Part shown: positions 27,755-36,850 of the stretch, piece by piece
Position numbering within the stretch: position 1 is the stretch's first letter
Layout of the letters: every line of letters begins with the position of its first letter
Assembly: GCA_044222005.1 (NCBI GenBank)
Contig: JBGANY010000005.1
Location: forward strand, 54,168-118,167
Reading direction: 5' to 3'
Length of the DNA: 64,000 nt
Source of the DNA: Methylotenera_A sp044222005
GTDB lineage: Bacteria; Pseudomonadota; Gammaproteobacteria; Burkholderiales; Methylophilaceae
Notes under the pieces: generated by a model
What the model was told of the DNA's origin: nothing
Seen by the model: the letters and a program-made list of their open reading frames with translations, nothing else
Database searches by the model: none
Program-made: the position numbers and the translations under genes

Positions 27755-29431
27755 TTATTGGCGGCGCACCTTATTGATGATTTCGGTAAATTCATCGGCG
27801 TTTTTATAGCCAATCACCCTGATGGCAAGCTCATTGCCCGACTTATCAAAAAAGATGATGCCAGGCGGACCGAACAAATTAAAGCGTTTGAGCAAGGCTG
27901 TGTCATCATCGTTATTCTCCGTGACGTCTGCCTGCAACAATACCATATCTTTCAAGGCGGCATTTACCTTGTCATCGCTGAAAGTATATTTTTCCATTTC
28001 TTTGCATGACGTACACCAGTCCGCATAAAAATCCAGCATCACGGTTTTTCCTTTGGCTGACTGAATGGCTGCATCTAAATCGGCTACCGATTTTACACGG
28101 CTAAACGGTAAATGCTGTTGGCTGTTAAACCCAAGCAGCGTGTTCACTGGCTGTGTGATGCTGGTTGGCAACACCGGCCATGCGATATAGGCTGCCATTG
28201 CCAGCATCAGCATGCCAAAAAAGTTGCGCACGATAGTCATCCAGGCGCCGGCTTTGGGCAGTAAACTACCGGCGGACGCGCCTATCAGCAGCAATGGCAC
28301 GCCCATGCCTATGGCCAGCGCAAACAGGCCTACACCGCCCAGCAGCACGTTATGCGATTGGCCGATGTAAATGAGCGCGCCAGCCAGTGGCGCTGCTACG
28401 CATGGGCTCACAATCAAGGCCGAAAGCACGCCCATCATGAACACCCCGAAGAATTTGCCGCCTTTAAGCTTATTGCTCAGGTTTAAAATCTTATGTTCAA
28501 AAAAAGCAGGTAATTTGAGCTCGTAAAACCCAAACATCGAGAAGGCCAGCACCGCAAACAGTAAGGCCGTTGCACCCAATACCCACGGGTTTTGCAGCGA
28601 CTGGCTGAGCAGATTGCCCGATAATCCCGCAGCAACGCCAGCCAGCGTGTAACTGAGCGCCATGCCCAGCACATACGCTACCGACAAGCCAAAAGCATGC
28701 AGTCTGGAGGGATGCTTTTGCCGGCTTTGGCTGCCGACGATAATGCTGGATAAAATGGGAATCATCGGCAGCACGCAAGGCGTGAACGAAAGCAGCAGGC
28801 CGGCAGCGAAAAAGCCCGCAATCACCAGCCACAAGTTGCCAGATTTTAACGCAAGCGTGGTTTTGTCATCATTGGAGGATGCGCCAGAAGCCGCGTCGAT
28901 ATTAGATTGCAGGCCTGTGCTATTTAAAGCCACATTAATGGTTTTTGTTTGCGGTGCGTAGCACAAGCCTTTTTCGCTGCAGCCCTGGTAAGTGGCTTGA
29001 ACCATAATATTTTTAGCAGGATTATTGGCCGAAGCGAGTTTGATATCGGCTGCAAAATCATGGTGATACACTTCCTGTTTGCCAAAATTCGGGTCATCTT
29101 TAATATCACCTGCGGGCAAGTCAACCGCTTCAATCTTGCCTGCTGCAGCATCTTTGATGACAAACTTGATACGTTGTTTATAAAGGTAATAACCTGGGAC
29201 AACTTTAAAGTTCGCCGTTAAATGATTGGCATCTTTACCTGCTAAATCCAGTTGAAACGCTACATCTGGCGGTAAAAACTCGTCATCTTTTACTTCTTCA
29301 GTAAAAATATTTCTAGCGCTGCTGCTTTCTGCCGCATGCGAAAGTTGCGCTGTGAGAAATTGCATCGTGAAAGTTGCCAGCAAACACACTACAATAATGC
29401 CTGGCCAATGAAAAATGCGCTTCAAATGCAA
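27755..29431 (-). CDS. dsbD: Thiol:disulphide interchange protein DsbD
   Basis: 558 residues. Signal peptide; N-terminal DsbD-alpha domain with the Cys pair in CSEKGLCYAP; eight-helix membrane domain from about residue 195 (SFTPCVLPMIP and VSPCVAAPLAGAL hold its cysteine pair); C-terminal thioredoxin domain with CTSC in DFYADWCTSCKEMEK. It carries electrons from cytoplasmic thioredoxin to the periplasm. The TlpA-like gene is translationally close behind it. Confidence 0.97.
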   Translation of the reverse strand: MHLKRIFHWPGIIVVCLLATFTMQFLTAQLSHAAESSSARNIFTEEVKDDEFLPPDVAFQLDLAGKDANHLTANFKVVPGYYLYKQRIKFVIKDAAAGKIEAVDLPAGDIKDDPNFGKQEVYHHDFAADIKLASANNPAKNIMVQATYQGCSEKGLCYAPQTKTINVALNSTGLQSNIDAASGASSNDDKTTLALKSGNLWLVIAGFFAAGLLLSFTPCVLPMIPILSSIIVGSQSRQKHPSRLHAFGLSVAYVLGMALSYTLAGVAAGLSGNLLSQSLQNPWVLGATALLFAVLAFSMFGFYELKLPAFFEHKILNLSNKLKGGKFFGVFMMGVLSALIVSPCVAAPLAGALIYIGQSHNVLLGGVGLFALAIGMGVPLLLIGASAGSLLPKAGAWMTIVRNFFGMLMLAMAAYIAWPVLPTSITQPVNTLLGFNSQQHLPFSRVKSVADLDAAIQSAKGKTVMLDFYADWCTSCKEMEKYTFSDDKVNAALKDMVLLQADVTENNDDDTALLKRFNLFGPPGIIFFDKSGNELAIRVIGYKNADEFTEIINKVRRQ

Positions 29432-29532
29432 CTCCCAATTAAATTATATGGAAAAATGATCAAGCTGACGGTTGTAAATTTCGGGTAAAACCCCATCTAA
29501 CTGAGGATAAATTTCTTAGAAAGTTCTTAACC

Positions 29533-29970
29533 ATGCGTTTTTTAGTAGGCCTAATTTTACTCGCTTTTCCGTTTTTAGAGATATTTCTGCTGGTCGACCT
29601 GGCGCACAAATACGGCTGGTGGGTATTGTTTTACTTAATCGTCATCGGCTACCTGGGCTTACAACTGATTCGTGGTGAAAAGCTACTCATGTCGGCCAAA
29701 ATGATGCAAAGCATGAGTGCGGGCGACAACCCCATTAAAACCATGATGGGAAGCGCGCGCAATATGGTTGCTGGCGTGCTGCTGATTATTCCGGGCATCA
29801 TCACCGATATTATTGCGGTAATATTACTGCTCGTCCCTATTAGTAAGCCAGGCCTGAACTCACGTTTTCAAAACAACGCGGCTAACGCAACGTATCAATC
29901 ACAGGCGGCCAACGATGATGTGATTGAAGGCGAATATATAGAAATAAATGAAGATACAGAGAAAAAATAA
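29533..29970 (+). CDS. fxsA: FxsA family membrane protein
   Basis: 145-residue cytoplasmic-membrane protein with three hydrophobic segments and the family signatures FPFLEIFLLVDLA and LLIIPGIITDIIAVILL. FxsA in E. coli affects phage exclusion when overproduced; its normal role is unclear. Its stop shares a base with the next start. Confidence 0.9.
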   Translation: MRFLVGLILLAFPFLEIFLLVDLAHKYGWWVLFYLIVIGYLGLQLIRGEKLLMSAKMMQSMSAGDNPIKTMMGSARNMVAGVLLIIPGIITDIIAVILLLVPISKPGLNSRFQNNAANATYQSQAANDDVIEGEYIEINEDTEKK

Positions 29971-31025
29971 TGGCATTAGCAAATCATAAAGTTACCATCC
30001 AGTCTACCGAGCACCAGTTTGAAGTGCGCCCCAGCCAAACTGTGCTGGAAGCCGCAATCGAGGCGGGCGTTAACCTGCCTTACGGCTGCCGCAACGGTGC
30101 CTGCGGTTCGTGCAAGGGCAAAGTCATCAGCGGCAAAGTCATGCATGACGATTACCAACGCAGCGCCATGACCGACGATGAATTAGCCGCAGGCAATGCG
30201 TTATTTTGCTGCGCTCGCCCGTTAGAAGATTTGGTGATCGAATCCCACGAAGTGGATAGCCTGAACGGCATCCGGCCACGCATTTTACCTGCACGTGTGC
30301 AAAGAAAAGACAAACTTACGCACGATGTCATCGCGCTATATCTGCAATTGCCGAGTAGTGAGCGCTTACAGTTTCTGGCAGGGCAATACATTGAGTTTAT
30401 CTTGAAGGATGGCAAACGCCGTGCGTTTTCTATCGCCAATGCGCCGCATGACGACACAGTGATGGAATTGCATCTGCGCCTAATTCCGGGCGGCCAGTTT
30501 ACCGAATACGTATTTAACGAAATGCCTGAAAAAGCCATTTTGCGCATCGAGGCGCCGTTTGGCAGCTTTTTCCTGCGCGAAGATTCCGATAAACCGATTA
30601 TTCTGGTGGCGGGCGGCACCGGCTTTGCGCCGGTTAAAGGCATTATCGAGCACATGCTGCACACCAAAAACACCCGCCCAATCAAGCTGTATCGCGGCGT
30701 GCGCAGCCTGCAGGATTTGTACATGAATGACCTATGCGAAAAATGGGCGGCGGAACATAAACAGATTACTTATATTCCCGTGCTGTCAGAGCCGCAACCT
30801 GAAGATAACTGGCAAGGCAGAACCGGTCTGGTGCATCAGGTGGTGTTGGATGATGCCATAAATCAAAACATGGACTTAAGCAGCTATCAAGCCTATGTGT
30901 GCGGCGCGCCGGCGATGGTGGATGTTGCGCACAAAGCGTTTGTAGAGCAAGGTTTGCCAGCAGATGAGTTTTTCTCGGATGCGTTTACGTTTGCGAACCC
31001 AGCGCCGAAGCCAGCAATAGCTTAA
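29970..31025 (+). CDS. 2Fe-2S ferredoxin / FAD / NAD(P)H oxidoreductase
   Basis: 351 residues. N-terminal plant-type ferredoxin with cysteines in YGCRNGACGSCKG (C40, C45, C48) and C80; then an FAD domain (RRAFSIANAP) and an NAD(P)H domain (ILVAGGTGFAPVKGI; YVCGAPAMVD). Commonly annotated as CDP-6-deoxy-3,4-glucoseen reductase, but it is a general electron-transfer module and I see no evidence for that specific substrate. Overlaps fxsA by 1 nt. Confidence 0.9.
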   Translation: MALANHKVTIQSTEHQFEVRPSQTVLEAAIEAGVNLPYGCRNGACGSCKGKVISGKVMHDDYQRSAMTDDELAAGNALFCCARPLEDLVIESHEVDSLNGIRPRILPARVQRKDKLTHDVIALYLQLPSSERLQFLAGQYIEFILKDGKRRAFSIANAPHDDTVMELHLRLIPGGQFTEYVFNEMPEKAILRIEAPFGSFFLREDSDKPIILVAGGTGFAPVKGIIEHMLHTKNTRPIKLYRGVRSLQDLYMNDLCEKWAAEHKQITYIPVLSEPQPEDNWQGRTGLVHQVVLDDAINQNMDLSSYQAYVCGAPAMVDVAHKAFVEQGLPADEFFSDAFTFANPAPKPAIA

Positions 31026-31045
31026 AAATTACCAGTCAGCTGTTT

Positions 31046-31810
31046 TTAGCTTAAATTTTCAAGTAATTTTTTCAGTAGCGCGTCATCTCCTGGAGCATCT
31101 GCCACCAACACTTTTAAGCCATATTGCAACGGCAATTCGGCGATTCTGGCGTGGTTAACGCACAGGGTTACGTGGCGTAACCATTCCGAAGCGCCTGCCA
31201 AATCTAGCAGGTAGCGCATGGCCTCGCTGCTGGTGACAATCACCACTTGCAGCTCGCCTTTATGCCAAAGTTCAGCCAGCAAGTTGGCATCTGTTTGCGG
31301 GTTAATACGTTGATAACATTCTGCAAAATAGACGCTGGCCCCGCGTGAAGTCAGCGTTTCGGCCATCAGTTCGCGCCCGCCTACACCGCGGAAAATGGCA
31401 ATTTTTAGGTTGGCGACATCATGCATTTCCGGCTGGGCCAGCAGGGTTTCGCTATCAAAGCGGGTGTGTGGCGTGAGCACATTGCGCACGCCATAATGCG
31501 CAAGCTCCTTGGCGGTCTGGTGGCCAATCGCGGCGAATTTCAGGTTATCGGGAACATTGCCATAATGCCTGAGCACGCGCGGCATGGCGTAATTAACGGC
31601 GTTAGAGCTGATAAAAATCGCCCAGTCGGTTGTTTCAAGCTGGGCAAGTTGCTGCTCAAACGCGCGGTAATCCGGTAGGGGCGCGATAGCCAGCAGGGGA
31701 AACAAAACCGCTCTGCCGCCAAGATGGGTAATGGCCTCGCACAAGGTTTGCGCCTGCTCAACCGGGCGGGTAACCGCGATGGTGATGCCGGCTAAAGGCT
31801 TGTCAGTCAT
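31046..31810 (-). CDS. hemD: Uroporphyrinogen-III synthase
   Basis: 254 residues; closes and isomerises hydroxymethylbilane to uroporphyrinogen III. Starts ITIAVTRPVEQAQTL; shows AIFISSNAVNYAMPRV and VIVTSSEAMRYL, the two repeats of the HemD fold. Starts 1 nt after hemC. Confidence 0.95.
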   Translation of the reverse strand: MTDKPLAGITIAVTRPVEQAQTLCEAITHLGGRAVLFPLLAIAPLPDYRAFEQQLAQLETTDWAIFISSNAVNYAMPRVLRHYGNVPDNLKFAAIGHQTAKELAHYGVRNVLTPHTRFDSETLLAQPEMHDVANLKIAIFRGVGGRELMAETLTSRGASVYFAECYQRINPQTDANLLAELWHKGELQVVIVTSSEAMRYLLDLAGASEWLRHVTLCVNHARIAELPLQYGLKVLVADAPGDDALLKKLLENLS

Positions 31811-31811
31811 A

Positions 31812-32750
31812 TTATTTAATATGCTCTAATTCTGCCAAGATTTTATCTGCGCCTTTGGCGATTAATTGATTAGCCAATGCTTTGCCGACCGCTTCGGCAT
31901 TGTTAACTGAGCCGCGTACTGTTTCGCGCAACATCTGTTTGCCATCCACGCTGGCTACAAAGCCGGTGATGCTGATTTCATCGCCCTCACGCACGGCATA
32001 GGCACCCAGTGGTACGGTGCAGCTGCCCGCCAGCGCGCGGCTCATGCCGCGCTCCGCCTCTACGCAAAGCTGTGTGTCGATGTGGTTGAGCGGCGCGAGA
32101 ACCTCAAATAAATCTGTGCGGGCTGCATTAATCTCGATGCCCAAGGCGCCTTGCCCGACGGCAGGGATGCTATTTTGCGGTGCAATCAATTGGCGGATTC
32201 TGTCGCTTAAACCCAAGCGAATTAGCCCAGCCGCAGCGAGGATAATCGCCGCATACTGGCCTTCATCCAGCTTACGCAGGCGTGTTTGTACATTGCCGCG
32301 TAACGACTCGATTTTAAGATGTGGAAAGCGCGCCTGCAGCTGGCTTTGGCGGCGCAGGCTGGAAGTGCCGACGATGCTGCCATGCGGCAAGTCTTCTAAA
32401 CCAGAAAAATTGTTCGATACAAAGGCATCGCGCGGGTCTTCGCGCTCGCCGGTCGCCGCCATGGCAAAGCCTTCCGGCAGGTTCATCGGCACATCTTTCA
32501 TGCTATGCACAGCTAAATCGGCACTGCCGTTAGCCAGTGCGGTTTCCAGCTCTTTTACAAACAGGCCTTTGCCGCCGATGCGTGCGAGGGGTGAATCCAG
32601 AATCTGATCGCCAGTGGTGGTCATGCCCAAAATGGTGACTTCACAATTTGGGTATAAGGCTTGCAGCCTTGCCTGGATGTGTTTGGCTTGCCACATGGCG
32701 AGCGCACTTTCGCGCGAGGCGATGACTAATTTTTTAGGTGAATTTTTCAT
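31812..32750 (-). CDS. hemC: Porphobilinogen deaminase (hydroxymethylbilane synthase)
   Basis: 312 residues. Motifs VIASRESALAMWQA, GTSSLRRQSQL, SLRGNVQTRLRKLD, and the dipyrromethane-attachment Cys in SRALAGSCTVPLGAYA (about residue 242). Haem and sirohaem pathway. First gene of hemC-hemD; the promoter must lie in 32751-32900. Confidence 0.97.
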   Translation of the reverse strand: MKNSPKKLVIASRESALAMWQAKHIQARLQALYPNCEVTILGMTTTGDQILDSPLARIGGKGLFVKELETALANGSADLAVHSMKDVPMNLPEGFAMAATGEREDPRDAFVSNNFSGLEDLPHGSIVGTSSLRRQSQLQARFPHLKIESLRGNVQTRLRKLDEGQYAAIILAAAGLIRLGLSDRIRQLIAPQNSIPAVGQGALGIEINAARTDLFEVLAPLNHIDTQLCVEAERGMSRALAGSCTVPLGAYAVREGDEISITGFVASVDGKQMLRETVRGSVNNAEAVGKALANQLIAKGADKILAELEHIK

Positions 32751-32851
32751 ATATTAAATTCTAGCACAGCGTAGTTTTACAAACCGGTTTACAAACTGTT
32801 ACAAAAAAGTGTGCTTTTTTGGGTTAAGCTAAGGCATGGTGAGTGTTAAAA

Positions 32852-32877
32852 GCCCGATTCATCATTGGGCAGTTTTT
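32852..32877 (+). terminator. Terminator-like hairpin in the leader of the channel-like gene
   Basis: GCCCGAT / ATTGGGC (one G-T pair) with a 5-nt loop, followed by AG and five T residues on the plus strand, 40 nt before a start codon. There is no plus-strand gene just upstream to terminate, so it may be an attenuator or a chance hairpin. Confidence 0.35.
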
Positions 32878-32917
32878 AGTTAACTAATTGTTTTTACTCT
32901 GTTCTCAGGAGATTTTT

Positions 32918-33592
32918 ATGCAATATCAAATCGATATTTTTGTCAGCTCATTAAATCAGTTTTGGTTACAACTTGTAAACTTTGTGCCGAAGTTATTGGC
33001 GGTCATCGTCATTTTATTTTTCGGCTGGATCATCGCCAAGCTGGCTAGAAAAGCGGTAAAGCGCGGGCTGGAGCTTGCACATTTTGATAAATTCGCACAA
33101 AAATCAGGGCTTGAGGCTTTTATGAGCCACGGAAATATCAGTTTGACTTTAAGCGGCATTATCAGCCAGGTCGTGTACTGGCTAGTGATTACTTTATTCA
33201 TCATTACGGGCGCAAATTCTTTGGGCATGAGCGAAGTGGCGAGTTTGCTGCAACAGTTAGCCGGTTATTTACCGCATATTATTGTCGCGATTCTGGTGGT
33301 GATTTTTGGCACTTTGCTGGCACGCTTTGTGAATCGCCTGGTGTTTGCGTGGCTTTATAGCATCAAGTTTACGCATGCGCTGGCGGTAAGCACCTCGACC
33401 GAATACGGCATACAGATTTTGGCTGTGTTTGTGGCGCTGGAGCAGCTGGGTATTGGCATGCAGCTTATTTATTCATTGTTTGTGATTGTGTTTGGCGCAT
33501 TTTTCCTGGCGCTGGCGATTGCTTTTGGCCTGGGCGGCAAAGACTGGGCGGCCAAGGTAATCGAGGATTTTGATAAAAATAAAAATCAATAA
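32918..33592 (+). CDS. Mechanosensitive-channel-like membrane protein (conserved TM helix family)
   Basis: 224 residues from ATG 32918, chosen for AGGAG 7 nt upstream. At least four hydrophobic segments; two copies of the short 'conserved TM helix' repeat seen in small MscS-related proteins (LLAVIVILFFGWIIAKLARK and LPHIIVAILVVIFGTLLARF), and a final IAFGLGGKDWA. It lacks the C-terminal beta and vestibule domains of full MscS. It sits between hemC and the AlgR-like gene. Ion-channel activity is inferred from the family. Confidence 0.8.
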   Translation: MQYQIDIFVSSLNQFWLQLVNFVPKLLAVIVILFFGWIIAKLARKAVKRGLELAHFDKFAQKSGLEAFMSHGNISLTLSGIISQVVYWLVITLFIITGANSLGMSEVASLLQQLAGYLPHIIVAILVVIFGTLLARFVNRLVFAWLYSIKFTHALAVSTSTEYGIQILAVFVALEQLGIGMQLIYSLFVIVFGAFFLALAIAFGLGGKDWAAKVIEDFDKNKNQ

Positions 33593-33608
33593 CCCATTGA
33601 TTTTATTA

Positions 33609-34346
33609 CTAGGTTTCGCGCACCAAGTGCTGCTGGCGACGGCTTATGGCAACGGTTTCAGGGACGCCTTTCAACAAGGCGATCCATTGTGCTTCGTTCG
33701 CTTCGTTAAGACGTTTTTCGTAACCGGCAATAAAATCTACCGCTGCCAGACAGTTGCGATGCAGACGTAAAAATCGCTCACCGAACTCTGCTTCAAGATG
33801 AGTGAGCGATTCTTCTATCAAATATTCACGTTCCGTAGTGCGCACGGTAATATACTTAAGCTCTGCACGTAGATAAATAATCGTATCTATCGGCACCAGC
33901 AGCACGCGCCCGCGCTCGTGAATGCTCAAGTGGCTGCGCATTTTTTGCAGTGGCTTGAGTGCTTCGAGCGGCAATGGCTTCAGCGCATGTGCCTTGTTGA
34001 TTGCGGTTTGCAGGCGTTCCAGCCGAATCGGCTTGAGCAAATAATCAATCGCATTTAAATCAAAGGCCTTAATCGCATAAGCGTCAAAAGCCGTGGTGAA
34101 AATAATGTGTGGCTTGGGGTCGAGTTTTTGTGCATGCTGCGCGGCCTCTATGCCATCCATCAGCGGCATGCGAATATCCAGCAGCATGACGTCCGGCTTG
34201 GTGGTCTGCGCCAGGACAATCGCTTCTTTACCGTTACTGGCTTCGGCAACAATCAAGACACCTTCAATATCGCCCAGTAAATCTCGCATCCTGTTTCTGG
34301 CGGGGGCTTCGTCATCAGCAATTAAAATTTTAAGCGTTTGCGACAT
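33609..34346 (-). CDS. algR: AlgR-type LytTR response regulator
   Basis: 245 residues. N-terminal receiver with acidic pocket D11/D12 and phospho-acceptor Asp57 (VMLLDIRMPLMDG), then a LytTR DNA-binding domain (about 145-245; RGRVLLVPIDTIIYLRAE and RLHRNCLAAVDFI). Coupled with the upstream AlgZ-like sensor (3-nt gap). In Pseudomonas AlgR/AlgZ control exopolysaccharide and type IV pili; the target here is unknown, though two FimV-like genes lie in the window. Confidence 0.9.
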   Translation of the reverse strand: MSQTLKILIADDEAPARNRMRDLLGDIEGVLIVAEASNGKEAIVLAQTTKPDVMLLDIRMPLMDGIEAAQHAQKLDPKPHIIFTTAFDAYAIKAFDLNAIDYLLKPIRLERLQTAINKAHALKPLPLEALKPLQKMRSHLSIHERGRVLLVPIDTIIYLRAELKYITVRTTEREYLIEESLTHLEAEFGERFLRLHRNCLAAVDFIAGYEKRLNEANEAQWIALLKGVPETVAISRRQQHLVRET

Positions 34347-34349
34347 GAT

Positions 34350-35339
34350 TCAAATTTTTTCCGGGATGCGAATATGCACTTCGTAGCGGTTGTTTTTGGC
34401 TTCAGTTTTTAGCGAGCTTTCCAGATCGAAATGCAGTTTCAGGCGCTCCTTGATATTTTTCAGTGCCATCTTATTGCCCGTGTGGTGATTATTTTGTGAC
34501 GCATACGGGTTGCTGATAACGATGTGTAGTTCTTTAAGTTTGGTGTAAATTTTGACGATGATTTCGCCGCCTTCAGGCATCGGTTCTATGCCGTGATACA
34601 CCGCGTTTTCTAACAGCGGCTGCAAAATAAGCGGCGGAATCATGGCGTCAGAAGGCATGTCATTGATCTGCCAGGTGATTTTCAGGCGGTCTTCCAGACG
34701 TAATTTTTCCAGATCCAGATATTGGTGGCAAAGGCCGATTTCCTGCGCGAGCGGCACCAGTTCGCGATTTTCGCTCATCAGCACGCGAAATAAATCCGCC
34801 ATATCTTCCAGCGCAGTTTCAGCGCGTTTGGGCTGGTTGCGGATAAGTGATAGCACGGCGTTGATGCTGTTAAACAAAAAATGCGGGCGTATGCGCGCCT
34901 GCAAAGCCTGCAGACGCGCTTCGGCAATGGCGGGCGAATAAGCGCGTTCCTGCAGGTGAAAATAATACAGCACAATGGAGGTGACTATCGCGGCGAGCAA
35001 GCAGGCACGGTAGGTTTCAGGGACGGATTCAAAAGCAAAGAAACGATGGATAAAAATAAAAACCAGGCTGGTGAAAGCGATTTCCAGCAGCAGGATCGCA
35101 ACAACGCCTTGCCAGTACTTAAGCTTGCTTAACACGGGATAAAGCGCATATAGCCCCAGCATGCTGAGCAGCAGCACTGGTTGTACCAGTGCCGATAACT
35201 GCGCCAATAAGGGCAAAAACTCATTGAATTGTTTGCTAAGTAAAATGGCTGCCATCGCCGCCAGCAGGTTCACAATGAGCAAGATTCGCAGATGAATGCC
35301 AAGATTATGCAGATTAGGTAAGCGACTATTTTTGCGCAC
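34350..35339 (-). CDS. algZ: AlgZ/LytS-type sensor histidine kinase
   Basis: 329 residues: four N-terminal membrane helices (about 15-130), then a His_kinase domain with RPHFLFNSINAVLSL (phospho-His at about 153) and an ATPase domain (PLLENAVYHGIEP; ALKNIKERL). Typical of LytS/AlgZ sensors without an extracellular sensory domain. Divergent from argH over a 101-nt gap with AT-rich promoter sequence. Confidence 0.9.
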   Translation of the reverse strand: MRKNSRLPNLHNLGIHLRILLIVNLLAAMAAILLSKQFNEFLPLLAQLSALVQPVLLLSMLGLYALYPVLSKLKYWQGVVAILLLEIAFTSLVFIFIHRFFAFESVPETYRACLLAAIVTSIVLYYFHLQERAYSPAIAEARLQALQARIRPHFLFNSINAVLSLIRNQPKRAETALEDMADLFRVLMSENRELVPLAQEIGLCHQYLDLEKLRLEDRLKITWQINDMPSDAMIPPLILQPLLENAVYHGIEPMPEGGEIIVKIYTKLKELHIVISNPYASQNNHHTGNKMALKNIKERLKLHFDLESSLKTEAKNNRYEVHIRIPEKI

Positions 35340-35440
35340 AGCGAATACTTAGTTATAATGTTGCGATAAGTATATTATTATTAAAGTAATTTTTACAATA
35401 AAGCCAATAAATATAAACCAAGTAAATAAAGCGATTAAGT

Positions 35441-36838
35441 GTGTCAGAAAACTCTTTAAATAAAAAAGCACAAAGTTGGTCAGGCCGTTTTAATGAGCCG
35501 GTGGCTGAATTGGTCAAAAGATATACCGCTTCAGTTAATTTTGATAAGCGCCTGGCTGAATTTGATATTCAGGGTTCACTCGCGCATGCGCAAATGCTGG
35601 GTACGCAAGGCATTATTTCGCAAGCGGATGTAAGTGCCATTGAAACTGGTTTGAAAGAGATTCTGGCTGAAATCCAGGCAGATAAATTTGAATGGCTGCT
35701 GGATTTAGAAGATGTGCATCTCAATATCGAAAAACGCCTGACCGATAAAATCGGCGATGCAGGTAAGCGCTTACATACCGGCAGAAGCCGTAACGATCAG
35801 GTGGCGACCGATGTACGTCTGTGGCTGCGTGCGACCAGCGATGCTGTATTGGCAGGCATCAACAAGCTGCAAAGTTCTATTCTTGAGCTGGCCGAACAGC
35901 ATGTGGATACGATCATGCCAGGTTTCACGCATTTGCAGGTGGCGCAGCCTGTTACATTTGGACACCATCTCATGGCTTATTTCGAGATGCTGAAACGTGA
36001 TGCTGAACGGTTTACCGATTGCCGCAAACGTATCAATAAATTACCGCTGGGCGCAGCTGCCGTGGCCGGTACAAGTTACCCGATTAACCGTGAACTAGTG
36101 GCAAAAACGCTGGGTTTTGACGGGGTGTGTGAGAATTCGCTCGACGCAGTTTCTGACCGCGATTTTGCGATTGAATTTACCGCCGCCAGCGCCTTGTTGA
36201 TGACACATCTGTCGCGCTTCTCGGAAGAGCTGATTTTGTGGTCAAGCCCGCGTTTTGCGTTCATTGATATTGCGGACCGCTTTTGCACCGGTTCATCGAT
36301 TATGCCGCAGAAGAAAAACCCGGACGTGCCTGAACTGGTGCGCGGCAAAACAGGGCGTGTGAATGGCCACTTGGTGGCATTACTCACTTTGATGAAAGGT
36401 CAGCCGCTGGCTTATAACAAAGATAACCAGGAAGACAAAGAGCCTTTATTTGATACTGCGGATACGGTGTTAGTCACGCTGGAGATTTATGCAGATATGC
36501 TGCGCGGTATTAGTGTGAATAAAGCGAACATGCGCCAGGCCGCGCTGGAGGGCTTTGCCACGGCGACCGATTTGGCCGATTACCTGGTGAAAAAAGGCAT
36601 GCCGTTCCGGGATGCACACGAAACGGTTGCGCTGGCCGTGAAGCATGCGGTACACAAAGGTTGCGATCTGGCCGATTTGCCGCTGCAAGAGTTGCAGCAA
36701 TTCAGCAGCATAATTGCCGACGATGTATTTGGTGTGTTGACGCTGGAAGGCTCAGTCGCCAGCCGCGACCATATTGGCGGCACCGCGCCCGCCCAAGTTA
36801 TACAGGCGCTTCAGCGTGCCCGTCAATCAATCAGTTAG
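35441..36838 (+). CDS. argH: Argininosuccinate lyase
   Basis: 465 residues; last step of arginine synthesis. GTG start. Motifs WSGRFNEPV at the N-terminus, HTGRSRNDQVATDVRLW, and the flexible loop GSSIMPQKKNPDVPELVRGK with the catalytic Ser. Only a poor ribosome site is visible before the GTG. In many betaproteobacteria argH sits with algZ-algR and hemC-hemD, as here. Confidence 0.97.
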   Translation: MSENSLNKKAQSWSGRFNEPVAELVKRYTASVNFDKRLAEFDIQGSLAHAQMLGTQGIISQADVSAIETGLKEILAEIQADKFEWLLDLEDVHLNIEKRLTDKIGDAGKRLHTGRSRNDQVATDVRLWLRATSDAVLAGINKLQSSILELAEQHVDTIMPGFTHLQVAQPVTFGHHLMAYFEMLKRDAERFTDCRKRINKLPLGAAAVAGTSYPINRELVAKTLGFDGVCENSLDAVSDRDFAIEFTAASALLMTHLSRFSEELILWSSPRFAFIDIADRFCTGSSIMPQKKNPDVPELVRGKTGRVNGHLVALLTLMKGQPLAYNKDNQEDKEPLFDTADTVLVTLEIYADMLRGISVNKANMRQAALEGFATATDLADYLVKKGMPFRDAHETVALAVKHAVHKGCDLADLPLQELQQFSSIIADDVFGVLTLEGSVASRDHIGGTAPAQVIQALQRARQSIS

Positions 36839-36850
36839 CCAGTTACTCAC

